64,000 bases of DNA from Kaistella carnis (lineage in GTDB: Bacteria > Bacteroidota > Bacteroidia > Flavobacteriales > Weeksellaceae), in assembly GCF_003860585.1 (NCBI RefSeq), contig NZ_CP034159.1, positions 1,860,001-1,924,000 of the forward strand. Direction: 5' to 3'. Below, piece after piece: positions 16,495 to 25,632 of this stretch (the first letter of the stretch is position 1; each line of letters starts with the position of its first letter). The notes under the pieces were generated by a model. The model searched no databases, was not told the origin of the DNA, and worked only from the letters and a program-made list of their open reading frames with translations. The translations under genes and the position numbers were made by a program.

Positions 16495-16977
16495 CTAAAA
16501 ATTTAGATATCCGAAATATTCATTTGGCGGAGTAAGCAAATCAATAAAATTAAAATTTAAAACTTTACCTTCATCTTTTAATAAATCATATATTTTAAGA
16601 CTTTCACTGTCAGAAGATAAATAATATTCTATTGTCATCTCTACATCTGCTTGGGAAAATAATTTGGAATCATTAGGGATAATATTTCTTTCGGTAAGTT
16701 TTAACTTTCCCTTTTTAGTGAATACTATTCTCGCAATCTCTCCGGTTTTGGTCGCATGATTTAGATTGAAGGGTAAAATTGCTAAGTTTCTTAATGGCAG
16801 TTCTGTTATCGACCCTCCCACACAGTATTCTGCAATAGAGATCGTTGAGATATACATTTTGATTTCTTTATTCAAAAAATATCTATAATAATCCATAGCA
16901 TTTTTAAATAATGGATCTTCATCATTTAAAAATCTTATAAAAAAACTTGTATCTAATAAAACTCCATTAACTTTCAT
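16495..16977 (-). CDS. PIN-domain protein, putative ribonuclease toxin
   Basis: A 160-residue PIN-like protein. The first strand carries GVLLDTSFFIRFL with Asp9; Glu50 lies in ISIAEYCVGG; Asp103 lies in IPNDSKLFSQADVEM; and acidic residues follow at SSDSES (about 121-126). These match the acidic quartet that binds Mg2+ in PIN nucleases. Many PIN proteins are toxins of type II systems that cut RNA. Its start overlaps the end of the upstream 260-residue gene by 11 bp, so both are made from one transcript. It reads away from that partner and converges with the glycosidase gene. Its length is slightly above the usual 130-145 for VapC. Confidence 0.75.
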   Translation of the reverse strand: MKVNGVLLDTSFFIRFLNDEDPLFKNAMDYYRYFLNKEIKMYISTISIAEYCVGGSITELPLRNLAILPFNLNHATKTGEIARIVFTKKGKLKLTERNIIPNDSKLFSQADVEMTIEYYLSSDSESLKIYDLLKDEGKVLNFNFIDLLTPPNEYFGYLNF

Positions 16978-17749
16978 AACTTCCTCGTATTTGCTTTAAC
17001 CATTCATCAGCATTAATATCCGAAAGCCACGATTGCTTTGCTTTATCTCTTAATTTTTTTAGATAATTTTCATCAAACAATGGATGATAGTCAATTAATT
17101 CAATAAATTCTAAATTTGTAAAATCAATTTCGCCATTCTCTGTATGTTGCTTACCTTTGGCTCTTAAACCCAAATGTTTATATAAAATATTTTCTTCTTG
17201 ATTCTCTAAAAACGAGATTGGAGTCTGCACTCTTACAGTCCCATACTCATCAGTCAATAGATGAATATTTGCTTTATCTTTTCCTCCTGCATTTGTTATT
17301 TTTCCATAAAAATAGAATTCAGCTTCAGCCCAAATAGCTTCTGATCTTTTGAAATCTGTGAATTTATCGATACGAATATTATTTGATTCTTTGACTGAAG
17401 TAGTAATATCAAAAGCTAAATCTTTTTTCTTTGCCAAATCTTGCAGATTTTCGATTGCTTTCGCAGTACCTAAATCTAAATAGTCAATTGAATATGTTTG
17501 CGAAATTAAACCTAAAACCGCATTAAAACTAACTATATATTGAATTCCTGTTTTAAAAATATTTCTAACGGATCCTTCTTTAATTTCATATGATATTAAA
17601 GGTCTATTTTTTTTTTCTCCTGAATATAACAGATTATCGACGTTTTCTAAAACAGAAATAATCTCCCTGATATCAAAGTTGTCAGGAGTAATATCGGCGT
17701 TTCCAATTTTTCCAGAAACTTTTATTTCTATTTGACCAATTTTTTCCAC
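16967..17749 (-). CDS. Unknown 260-residue partner of the PIN protein (candidate antitoxin), GTG start
   Basis: I do not recognise this family. The N-terminus is beta-rich (IGQIEIKVSGKIG), followed by DNFDIREIISVLENVDNLL and the block YEIKEGSVRNIFKTGIQYIVSFNAVLGLI. The middle is alpha/beta. The C-terminus, after DENYLKKLRDKAKQSW, ends in DINADEWLKQIRG, an amphipathic tail of the kind antitoxins use to bind toxins (inference). No DNA-binding motif is obvious. It starts with GTG; no in-frame ATG is nearby. A TAATTTTG element lies five bases upstream (17754-17761), so the transcript may begin close to the start codon. At 260 residues it is much larger than common VapB antitoxins (70-90). Confidence 0.75.
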   Translation of the reverse strand: MEKIGQIEIKVSGKIGNADITPDNFDIREIISVLENVDNLLYSGEKKNRPLISYEIKEGSVRNIFKTGIQYIVSFNAVLGLISQTYSIDYLDLGTAKAIENLQDLAKKKDLAFDITTSVKESNNIRIDKFTDFKRSEAIWAEAEFYFYGKITNAGGKDKANIHLLTDEYGTVRVQTPISFLENQEENILYKHLGLRAKGKQHTENGEIDFTNLEFIELIDYHPLFDENYLKKLRDKAKQSWLSDINADEWLKQIRGSYES

Positions 17750-17753
17750 AATT

Positions 17754-17761
17754 CAAAATTA
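17754..17761 (-). promoter_or_regulatory. Candidate -7 element TAATTTTG for the PIN/partner operon
   Basis: An exact TAnnTTTG match on the minus strand, four bases upstream of the GTG start. No TTG is seen at the expected -33 distance, so support is partial. Confidence 0.4.
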
Positions 17762-17809
17762 GACAATTTTTTCATTTACATTGCATTCTATTTTATTTTT
17801 AAATTTTTC

Positions 17810-18241
17810 TTACACTTGTCCCACTTTCTCACCATTCACAAAAACCTCATAATTCACCGTTACATTCGGCTCCATGGTTTTTGAAACAGAACAGTATTTT
17901 TCAAATGAAAGTGCAGCGGCACGTTCTGCTTTTTTGGGATCGATATTTCCTTCAAGATGAAAAGAAACCGTAATTGTTTTGAATGGTTTTGCTTCGTCAA
18001 TCTCAATTCTTTCACCCACAACTTCTGCGGAAAACTTCGTGATTTCCTGTCTTTGCTTTTTTAAGATTGAAACCATATCGATTCCGCTACAACCTGCCAC
18101 GGCCATCAGAATAGTTTCCATCGGAGAAACCCCTTTTGTTCCTTCTGATTGTGAGGTATTGTCTAAAAGGATTTTGTTGCCCAACGAATTGGTGCATTCA
18201 AATAAATAATCCTCGTTGATTCTATTTAGGGTAATTTTCAT
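17810..18241 (-). CDS. OsmC-family protein
   Basis: A 143-residue OsmC/YhfA-like protein. It has the N-terminal beta sheet (YLFECTNSLGNKILLD), SEGTKGVSPMETILMAVAGCSGIDMVSIL with the redox Cys, and a second Cys in AAALSFEKYCSVSKTM. OsmC-type proteins reduce organic hydroperoxides; the spacing of the two Cys fits the wider family rather than Ohr specifically. Monocistronic by appearance. Confidence 0.9.
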   Translation of the reverse strand: MKITLNRINEDYLFECTNSLGNKILLDNTSQSEGTKGVSPMETILMAVAGCSGIDMVSILKKQRQEITKFSAEVVGERIEIDEAKPFKTITVSFHLEGNIDPKKAERAAALSFEKYCSVSKTMEPNVTVNYEVFVNGEKVGQV

Positions 18242-18285
18242 AAAATTGATTGTTAAAATTGGATAAGTAAAAATAGGGATTTTAA

Positions 18286-19608
18286 TTAAAGAATTCCTCT
18301 CGCTTTAATTTCCAAATATTTATTAATGACTTCAATATTCAAATTTTCGGGTAAAGTATAAACCGTGTAAATTCCATATTTCCGAAGTTCCTGAATAATT
18401 AATTTCTTTTCATACTCAAATTTCTCCGCAATAATCTCATCGTACACTTCCTGAATGTTCTCCGGATTGGTATTAATTAAACTTTGAAGTTCAGAGTTTT
18501 TAAAGAAAATAATTACCAACAAATGGTTTTTTGCAATTCCACGCAGATACTTCATTTGTCGGTTTACAGCATCCAAAGTTTCAAAATTGGTGAAAAGCAA
18601 AATCAAACTTCTTTGTCCGATCGTGTATTTTACATCTTGATATAAACGGCTAAAATCACTTTCGTACGAATTGGTTTGAATATTATAAAGTGCTTCAGAA
18701 ATCTTTCTCAACTGGCCCGATTTATTATCTGCCGCAACTTTATGTTCTGTTTTTTTGGAGAAGGTCATCATTCCGGCGCGGTCATTTTTTTTAAGAATAA
18801 TGTGACTTAAAGCCATGGTTGCATTAATCGAATAATCGAGTAAACTCAAACCATTAAAAGGCATTTGCATCGTTCTTCCATTATCAATCAGCATAAAAAT
18901 CCGTTGTGATTTCTCATCCTGAAACTGATTCACCATCAACTGATTTCGTTTCGAAGTCGCTTTCCAGTTAATCGTTCGCACATCATCGCCGGGAACATAT
19001 TCTTTGATTTGTTCGAACTCCATGGTGTGACCGAGTTTCCGGATCTTTTTAATTCCACCCAATAGAAACTCGTTTTGAAGCGCCATCAATTCATATTTTC
19101 TTAAATGAATAAACGACGGATAACTCGGCAGCATCGCTTCTTTTTGAAAAGTAAATCTCTTAGAAACCAATCCTAAAGGCGATTCCGCAAAAACATTGAG
19201 GTTTCCAAAACTATATTCACCGCGTTCTTTCGGTTCCAGAATATATTCAAAAAGGATGTTTTTATTTTTCTCAATAGTTCTTTCAATATTAAAATCACGC
19301 TTCTGAAATTGAAACGGAATTTCATCAATCACTTTGGTTTTAATGGTAAATGGATAATTATTTTTAATATCTATTTTTATTGAGTTCTGATCGCCGTTTG
19401 ATAACTTCTCCGGTAAAATCCTCTGTGCCTGAACTGCATTTTTTTGATTAAAAAGAAGCATGTAATCCACAATGAAAGCGATCACCACCAAAGTCAATAA
19501 ACCATGCGCAACCAACATCAACACCGGAAAGAAAAAAGCCAGAATATAAGTAAATCCCACGCCAAAAAGCGTGAAGAAAAAACGGTTATTGATGTACAAA
19601 TTCCTCAT
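18286..19608 (-). CDS. DUF58 domain protein (vWA-like)
   Basis: A 440-residue protein. Two hydrophobic helices at residues 9-30 and 34-55 anchor it in the membrane. The DUF58 signature EYVPGDDVRTINWKATSK is near residues 205-222, followed by a vWA-like fold with IFMLIDNGRTMQ and later RSLILLFTNFE. Such proteins are usual partners of MoxR ATPases. It is the last gene of the minus-strand cluster that begins at 24615, 58 bp after the MoxR gene. Confidence 0.92.
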   Translation of the reverse strand: MRNLYINNRFFFTLFGVGFTYILAFFFPVLMLVAHGLLTLVVIAFIVDYMLLFNQKNAVQAQRILPEKLSNGDQNSIKIDIKNNYPFTIKTKVIDEIPFQFQKRDFNIERTIEKNKNILFEYILEPKERGEYSFGNLNVFAESPLGLVSKRFTFQKEAMLPSYPSFIHLRKYELMALQNEFLLGGIKKIRKLGHTMEFEQIKEYVPGDDVRTINWKATSKRNQLMVNQFQDEKSQRIFMLIDNGRTMQMPFNGLSLLDYSINATMALSHIILKKNDRAGMMTFSKKTEHKVAADNKSGQLRKISEALYNIQTNSYESDFSRLYQDVKYTIGQRSLILLFTNFETLDAVNRQMKYLRGIAKNHLLVIIFFKNSELQSLINTNPENIQEVYDEIIAEKFEYEKKLIIQELRKYGIYTVYTLPENLNIEVINKYLEIKARGIL

Positions 19609-19666
19609 TTTAAAAGTTAACCTTTTTCAAATTACTCATTACCAATTACTTATTGCTCATTAAAAC

Positions 19667-20674
19667 CTATCTCGGAATTTCAATCGCCTCCAAAATCTGG
19701 CGAATAATTTCATCCGCAGTTAATCCTTCCATTTCGCGTTCTGGGGAAACCATGACTCGGTGGCGAAGAACGGCGTAACTTGCTTCTTTGATATCTTCCG
19801 GCGTTACGAAATCTCGTCCACGAACTGCAGCAAATGATTTAGAAGCCGTCAATAAAGCCAAACTCGCTCTCGGAGACGCACCCAAATAAAGGAATTGATT
19901 TTCTCTCGTGTTCACAATAATTTTCGCAATATATTCTAACAACTGAGTTTCTACAACAACGTCTTTTACCAAATTCTGATACGTTTTCAACTGTGCTCCG
20001 GAAATCACTCTCTGCACGGCATCTGATTTATCTTCTAATCGGTTTTCGTGTTGGTTTTTAATGATCTGTACTTCTTGCGTAAGATTCGGATATCCGACAT
20101 TTATTTTAAAAAGAAAACGGTCGAGTTGCGCTTCTGGTAAACGATACGTTCCTTCGTGTTCGATTGGATTTTGAGTTGCCACAACAAGGAAAGGTTCCTG
20201 CATTTCGTATTGCTTTCCGTCCATTGTGATTTGACGTTCTTCCATCACCTCAAATAAAGCGGCTTGCGTTTTCGCGGGCGAACGGTTGATTTCGTCAATC
20301 AAAATAAAACTGGAAAATATAGGTCCTTTTTTAAATTCGAACTCAGAATTTTTAACATTGAAAATAGAAGTTCCCAAAATATCAGACGGCATTAAATCTG
20401 GTGTAAACTGAATTCTACTGAAACCAACATCGATCGTTTTTGCCAACAATTTTGCCGTAATCGTTTTCGCCACGCCCGGAACACCTTCAATCAAAACATG
20501 ACCATTCGATAAAAGTGCGACCAATAAATGTTCAATCATCGATTCTTGACCGATAATCACTTTGCCGATTTCCGCTTTTACCTGTTCCAAACTTTGCTGA
20601 AGTTCGGTCATATCCAATCGGGAATGAAACTCTGTATTTATATTTTCTTGATTTTGATTTTCAAAATTTTCCAT
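19667..20674 (-). CDS. MoxR-family AAA+ ATPase
   Basis: A 335-residue AAA+ ATPase. Walker A is GVPGVAKT at residues 64-71, Walker B is SFILIDEINRSPAKTQAALFE, sensor 1 is VVATQNPIE, and the C-terminal lid carries SPRASLALLTASK. MoxR ATPases act as chaperones that activate vWA-containing partners. It lies in a conserved arrangement with DUF58, DUF4350 and DUF4129 genes. Confidence 0.95.
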   Translation of the reverse strand: MENFENQNQENINTEFHSRLDMTELQQSLEQVKAEIGKVIIGQESMIEHLLVALLSNGHVLIEGVPGVAKTITAKLLAKTIDVGFSRIQFTPDLMPSDILGTSIFNVKNSEFEFKKGPIFSSFILIDEINRSPAKTQAALFEVMEERQITMDGKQYEMQEPFLVVATQNPIEHEGTYRLPEAQLDRFLFKINVGYPNLTQEVQIIKNQHENRLEDKSDAVQRVISGAQLKTYQNLVKDVVVETQLLEYIAKIIVNTRENQFLYLGASPRASLALLTASKSFAAVRGRDFVTPEDIKEASYAVLRHRVMVSPEREMEGLTADEIIRQILEAIEIPR

Positions 20675-20723
20675 AATTATATTGGGTTCAATGGTATTCT
20701 ATTTTAATTCAATTGTTGAAGTT

Positions 20724-21881
20724 TTACAGTAAAATCTCGTCTAACAATTTATTCATTTTTATTAAATCTGACTGCATCACGCTTGCATAAGGATCTTGAC
20801 CTTTCTTAATTAATTCGGTCGCTTCCTTAATTTTTTCTACACTTTTACCAGTTTTCAAATGAAGAAGATGAATGAACTTTTCATCTAAATCTTTGGTGTC
20901 AATCAACAAATCCATTCGGACGCGATTGAGGAAATATTGTGCTTTCTTCGCCATCATATCGTGGAAATCACCTTCCTGTAAATATAGATTCCCGATGCTT
21001 TTTACAAACTCAACGGATTTATTTTTCTTCGGTTCGATGATCGGAACAATTCTCTGTTTGCGTTTTGCATTAAAAATGATGAACAGTAAAAGTCCGGCTA
21101 ATAATAACCACCAAGCATAACGCAAACCAGGATTTGCCAAAATAAATCGCAAGGGTGAACGGGATTCGGCTACATTTTTATTATCACCTGAAAACCAAAC
21201 AGTTTCACGATCAGGAAGATAAGAAAATACATCCTGAACATATTTTTCATTGCCGGGCTTTAGCAAATAATAGTTGGTTAAAATCAACGGTTCTGAATGC
21301 AAATAAAGATGACCTTTTCCATGATTGACTTTAATGAAATTAGCCATTTTGCTATCACTTTCTTCCTTTCCTAAAATTTCGTGATCTTTTGAAATCAATT
21401 CAAATCCTTTTCCGGAGGGCAATTTATCTAACTTTAAAGAATCAGCCGCAAATTTATTATCGGTCAGTAATAACAAATTAAAATCTTCATAACTGATCGT
21501 CGACAACGAGAAACCTAAAGAATCAGAAATACTCTGATGAAAGAAATCCGAAATCACCATCACATCCGACCCTTTTTCTACGTTCTCAAAAATTTTATTC
21601 CAGGATTCCGAATCCAGTTTAGATTCGATAATTAAAATATTATGAGGTTTTAATTTTTGAGTTTTATAGAAATCATAAGGCGAAAGATCGGTTCGCTTTA
21701 CCTTATCATTCAAAAGATGATTCGCTTCTTTGCTAAAGATATACAATCCAAAAGGCGATTTTTCATTCACATCAAAATTCTTACGCCAATCGGTCACATC
21801 GGATTTACTGAGTTCCAGCAACGCCAAAACTGCCATCACGATGATGAAAATTAAACCATATAATTTGAACGTTTTATTCAT
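20724..21881 (-). CDS. DUF4350 domain membrane protein
   Basis: A 385-residue protein. An N-terminal helix (LIFIIVMAVLALLEL) and a second one near residue 250 (YAWWLLLAGLLLFIIFNA) flank a periplasmic domain of about 220 residues. The pattern WRKNFDVNEKSPFGLYIF and HNILIIESKLDSESW fits DUF4350. The C-terminal 120 residues, beginning KRKQRIVPI, are cytoplasmic. It follows the DUF4129 gene by 26 bp. Confidence 0.88.
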   Translation of the reverse strand: MNKTFKLYGLIFIIVMAVLALLELSKSDVTDWRKNFDVNEKSPFGLYIFSKEANHLLNDKVKRTDLSPYDFYKTQKLKPHNILIIESKLDSESWNKIFENVEKGSDVMVISDFFHQSISDSLGFSLSTISYEDFNLLLLTDNKFAADSLKLDKLPSGKGFELISKDHEILGKEESDSKMANFIKVNHGKGHLYLHSEPLILTNYYLLKPGNEKYVQDVFSYLPDRETVWFSGDNKNVAESRSPLRFILANPGLRYAWWLLLAGLLLFIIFNAKRKQRIVPIIEPKKNKSVEFVKSIGNLYLQEGDFHDMMAKKAQYFLNRVRMDLLIDTKDLDEKFIHLLHLKTGKSVEKIKEATELIKKGQDPYASVMQSDLIKMNKLLDEILL

Positions 21882-21907
21882 ATTTAACTAAAACCCAAAA
21901 GGCTTTT

Positions 21908-22696
21908 CTATATCTTAAAATTTAAAAACTTCTCTTTGAATTGAGCGTAACTCTCTTCGTTAACTTCAAATTCGCCATACCAAACGTAATCGAAAATATA
22001 AGCCAAATCTTTGAACGTCGTTTTTAAATCATTGGATTTTAACTCTGATAAATAATCTTTATTTGTTTTCTCGGGATTCCAATTGATGAGTTTTTTATCT
22101 GCCAGTTTCTTTAAAACCAATAAAAACTGATAACGAACGGCAGAACGGTAATCTTTCTGTCTTTCAAATTTCTCGATGCTTTCACTGAAATTAATTTCAT
22201 GAATATTTTCCTGAAGATCCTGATTCTCGATATTGATTTTCTTATTCTTTTTACTGAAAAAGAAATTTCCGTCTTTGCCCAGTAAAAATTTAATTAAAAA
22301 ATAAAGGACAAAAGCGATAATGATGACCGCGAAAATCCGCATAATATTCTCAGCGTACTTTCCGGTTTTGCTGGGATCAACTTTACCAAAGATTGCTTCC
22401 AGAATTTTCTTTATTCTTTTCTGAATCTTTTGCCAAAGCGATTCTCTGGGTTTTATGGTGGTGTAATCGTAATCTGAACCTTTGTATTTGGATTGAAATT
22501 TATCCTCAAAACTTTTAGGGAAAACAATATTATCAGTTGTAGGTTTTTTGAGTAAAATAGAATCGCTGTAAAATTGCTCGTTATAGGGAACTTCAGCAGA
22601 ATCTTTAATATGGGAAATTGGCGGTGGCGGAAGTTCCTGAGAATTTCCGGATATAAATTGCAAGATAAAAAAGAAGAGGAATATCCTAAATTTCAT
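21908..22696 (-). CDS. DUF4129-type membrane protein
   Basis: A 262-residue protein from the ATG at 22696; an upstream in-frame ATG at 22759 would precede the signal peptide and run deep into the neighbour, so it is rejected. The signal peptide is MKFRIFLFFFILQFISGNSQ. One transmembrane helix lies near residues 115-140 (IMRIFAVIIIAFVLYFLIKF), and the cytoplasmic tail RSAVRYQFLLVLKKLADKKLINWNPEKTNKDYL is the DUF4129 pattern. The start overlaps the end of the next gene upstream by 11 bp. Confidence 0.88.
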   Translation of the reverse strand: MKFRIFLFFFILQFISGNSQELPPPPISHIKDSAEVPYNEQFYSDSILLKKPTTDNIVFPKSFEDKFQSKYKGSDYDYTTIKPRESLWQKIQKRIKKILEAIFGKVDPSKTGKYAENIMRIFAVIIIAFVLYFLIKFLLGKDGNFFFSKKNKKINIENQDLQENIHEINFSESIEKFERQKDYRSAVRYQFLLVLKKLADKKLINWNPEKTNKDYLSELKSNDLKTTFKDLAYIFDYVWYGEFEVNEESYAQFKEKFLNFKI

Positions 22697-23654
22697 GGGT
22701 GCCAATCGTGTCGATTTCTGATAAGTCCACTTTGCGGTGAAGGTCTGTTCGGCTGTCATAATACTGCAATCCGGAGTTTACAAAAATCACGTTAATCATT
22801 AAAAATGAAAATAAAAGCGACACGCCATACAATATGAAAATGAAAATTCCCATCGGACCTTCAAAGGGATTTTGCTGCAATTCTCCAGTTTGAGGAATAG
22901 TCATCATTCCACCAAATATAAACATCATCGGAATCATGGTGAAAATCGAAGCAACTACTTGAATAATAAAATACATCACGATCGTTGAACCCCAATATTT
23001 CCAAAAAGGAGATTTCTCTCTTCCGTTTTTATAGGAAAATTGCGCTCTAACCGCATAACTCAAAGATTCAAAAAAACCTTTCTTCGTATTGAAATAATCA
23101 AACATTAAAAAATTTACGACATTCATTAAAGCAGGTCCTAATAATATCAGTAAAAAGAATCCGATAAGGATAAACATTAAAACCACCGTTAAGCCGAAAA
23201 CGATCATTGCTAAAGGAGTTACGATGAAAAATAATCCCAGAAACAGAATTAGAAACCGTCCGATATTATTTTTTAAATCACTTAAAATATCGTCGGCTTT
23301 AATATTCTTATTTCCCGTTTCTGTCAATCTTTTCAGATACAGAATCGGATAAGAATAGGAAACCATCGTCACCGCCAGAAACAGAACAAACACGATTGTA
23401 GAAACTAAAATCAGCATTGCTGAATTTTCTTGAAAGTAGGCTTCAAAATAATAGTTTTGCCCGCTGGTATTGGAACCCATCATTTGCGAGAACAATTCCC
23501 GATATCCAAAAACGAAAATAATAACCATCAGAATTAATAAAATCCCATTGATCAAAAGATAATTTTTGAAATAGTTTTTTCCGTGCTCTTTAAAAAAAGC
23601 AAACGTATCGCTAATGAATTGGCCGAAGTCCCGTTTCTGATAAAATTGCATCAT
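22686..23654 (-). CDS. Multi-pass membrane protein of the MoxR cluster
   Basis: A 322-residue hydrophobic protein with about five or six membrane segments: residues 32-52 (LLINGILLILMVIIFVFG), around 80, around 140-175 and near 265-300. Short hydrophilic N-terminus (KRDFGQFISDTFAFFKEHGKNYFKNY). I know it only by position: a DUF-like membrane gene between SpoIIM and DUF4129 in Bacteroidota clusters. It overlaps the SpoIIM gene by 44 bp and the DUF4129 gene by 11 bp, indicating tight coupling. Confidence 0.8.
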   Translation of the reverse strand: MMQFYQKRDFGQFISDTFAFFKEHGKNYFKNYLLINGILLILMVIIFVFGYRELFSQMMGSNTSGQNYYFEAYFQENSAMLILVSTIVFVLFLAVTMVSYSYPILYLKRLTETGNKNIKADDILSDLKNNIGRFLILFLGLFFIVTPLAMIVFGLTVVLMFILIGFFLLILLGPALMNVVNFLMFDYFNTKKGFFESLSYAVRAQFSYKNGREKSPFWKYWGSTIVMYFIIQVVASIFTMIPMMFIFGGMMTIPQTGELQQNPFEGPMGIFIFILYGVSLLFSFLMINVIFVNSGLQYYDSRTDLHRKVDLSEIDTIGTHEI

Positions 23655-24615
23655 GTATTTTTGATTTTTTTGCTACTAAATAAGGATAGATAAAATAATA
23701 ATAACCGATTAAAGAAAGGGTTCCAAAAATGAGAATTCCATTAATTATGCCAGGCATTACCAACGCATATCTGGTGACATAACCCTCAATAATTCCCGCG
23801 ACAATCGTAAATGGAACAGTACTTAAAAATATTTTAAAGGCATCTTTAAAACCTAATTTAAAGGAATTAAATCGCGAATAAGTTTTTGGAAATAAAATCG
23901 AAGCGCCTAAAATTAAACCTGCCATCGCTTCCACAACCATGCTGAAAATTTCGAAAACACCGTGAAGCCAAATTCCGCTCGCACTTTCTTTCAACGCTCC
24001 ATGTTCATGAAAAAAATATTGAAACGCTCCGAGCATAATACTGTTTTGCAACAACGCATACAACGTTCCTACGCCACCGAAAACGCCGTAGATAAAAAGA
24101 ACAGCTCCGACTTTTAGATTATTAAAAATAATAGCAATGGCACTTCCCCAATTGGAACCTTGCTGATAAACGCCGACTGCATTTCCTTTTTCAATGTTCT
24201 CAATCGTTTTGTTGACGTACTCATCACCCAAAATAATTCTTACAAATTCTTTATCGTAATACGCTGAAATAAAACCAATTAAAGCAAATAAAATAAAGAA
24301 TCCAAAGGCATAAAATAAATACCTTCGATAGTGATGAACCAAAAGCGGAACCTCAGTTTTAAAGAACTCAAACAAACGGTTTTGTTCTGTTCTTTTGGTT
24401 TTATAAATTCTTTGGAAAATAAGTGAAGAAAGATTGTTTAGGTAAACCGTCGTTTTACTTTTCGGGTAATAAGTTTGCGCAAACGACAAGTCATTCACCA
24501 AATTAATGTACAGCGAAGAAAGATCATCGGGATTTTTTTTGACTTTTCCTGCGATAACCTGCTCGATTCCCAACCATTTTTCTTTATTTTGTTTGATAAA
24601 CGCAACCTCTCTCAT
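23611..24615 (-). CDS. Stage II sporulation protein M-like (SpoIIM/DUF95) membrane protein
   Basis: A 334-residue protein with five or so membrane helices. The N-terminus (EVAFIKQNKEKWLGIEQVI) and AFGFFILFALIGFISAYYD, NNLKVGAVLFIYGVFGGVGTL and GIWLHGVFEIFSMVVEAMAG are the SpoIIM signature regions. The organism need not sporulate; this family is widespread next to MoxR/DUF58 and RDD genes. First gene of the minus-strand cluster; its start lies only 22 bp from the divergent RDD gene. Confidence 0.92.
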   Translation of the reverse strand: MREVAFIKQNKEKWLGIEQVIAGKVKKNPDDLSSLYINLVNDLSFAQTYYPKSKTTVYLNNLSSLIFQRIYKTKRTEQNRLFEFFKTEVPLLVHHYRRYLFYAFGFFILFALIGFISAYYDKEFVRIILGDEYVNKTIENIEKGNAVGVYQQGSNWGSAIAIIFNNLKVGAVLFIYGVFGGVGTLYALLQNSIMLGAFQYFFHEHGALKESASGIWLHGVFEIFSMVVEAMAGLILGASILFPKTYSRFNSFKLGFKDAFKIFLSTVPFTIVAGIIEGYVTRYALVMPGIINGILIFGTLSLIGYYYFIYPYLVAKKSKIHDAILSETGLRPIH

Positions 24616-24637
24616 CTGATGCTAAAATAATAAAAAT

Positions 24638-25390
24638 ATGTCGCTGATCGCTATAAATACTTCACAAAATGTAAATATTAATTTCAGTACCGCAAGTATT
24701 GGCGAGCGAATTTTGGCTTTTGTCATTGATCTCCTTATCAAAGGGGCGTACGTATTTACGCTTTTTTGGTTCCTGTTCCGTGTATTTAATTTCGGTTCCT
24801 ATATGGACGGGCTCGATAATTGGTCGCAAATGTCTGTGTACATTATCCTTACAATCCCAATCCACATTTACACCTTAGTCAGCGAAAGTTTGATGGAAGG
24901 TCAAACTTTTGGAAAGAAACTGGTGAAAATAAAAGTGGTGAAAATCGATGGATTCCAGGCAAGTTTTGGGGACTATCTGATGCGGTGGTTTTTCCGGTTG
25001 ATCGATGTTTATTCCAACTCCGGCGTGGTCGGATTAATCAGTATGATCGTTTCAAAAAACAATCAAAGGTTGGGCGATATGGCTTCCGGGACGGCCGTTA
25101 TTTCCTTAAAAAATCGCGTCAATATTTCGCATACCATTTTAGAAAACCTGAAAGAAGATTACGTTCCACTTTTCCCGCAAGTGATAGCATTGACCGATAA
25201 CGACGTGAGAATCATCAAGGAAAATTATCAAAAAGCCCTGAAAATTGATGACCGACAAGTGGTTTCAAAACTCTCCACAAAAATCAAAGAAATCCTGAAA
25301 TTAGAAATCGATCCCACCAAAATGACAGAACGGCAATTCATCAGCGTCGTCATCAAAGACTACAATTTCTACACGGGAAAAGATTTGTAA
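24638..25390 (+). CDS. RDD-family membrane protein
   Basis: A 250-residue protein. The RDD domain starts with STASIGERILAFVIDLLIKG and contains EGQTFGKKLVKIKVVK plus a second helical pair, ending NQRLGDMASGTAVI. The C-terminal 100 residues form a soluble helical tail. It is divergent from the MoxR-cluster operon with only 22 bp between start codons, so its promoter probably lies within the spoIIM-like coding region, and the other way round. Confidence 0.93.
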   Translation: MSLIAINTSQNVNINFSTASIGERILAFVIDLLIKGAYVFTLFWFLFRVFNFGSYMDGLDNWSQMSVYIILTIPIHIYTLVSESLMEGQTFGKKLVKIKVVKIDGFQASFGDYLMRWFFRLIDVYSNSGVVGLISMIVSKNNQRLGDMASGTAVISLKNRVNISHTILENLKEDYVPLFPQVIALTDNDVRIIKENYQKALKIDDRQVVSKLSTKIKEILKLEIDPTKMTERQFISVVIKDYNFYTGKDL

Positions 25391-25452
25391 ATTATTATTT
25401 GGGCAGACATTTGGCAAAGCCGAATCTTTTATAATTTTTTATTGTTCTTTAT

Positions 25453-25543
25453 GGCAGCGATTTCCGCCTTCCGTTCCCAATCTTTTTTTGCAATTTCTAA
25501 AGTCCTCTGCAAAAAAAAAGGATTTCCACTCAAGTCGGGCTGC
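25453..25543 (-). repeat. Dispersed palindromic repeat, copy B
   Basis: Read on the minus strand it begins GCAGCCCGACTTGAGTGG, AAATCC, an inner T/A hairpin, GATTGGGA, ACGGAAGGCGGAAAT and GCTGCC. Outer arms match copy A at 9133-9225; the inner loop does not. It lies between the RDD and GNAT genes. Confidence 0.8.
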
Positions 25544-25632
25544 AGCGTTTACATCCTAACAAAATCAGTTAACAGTAGAAAAATCTCGTTTCCATTTATT
25601 TTCCTTAATTTTAAGGAACTAAATCGATTATC

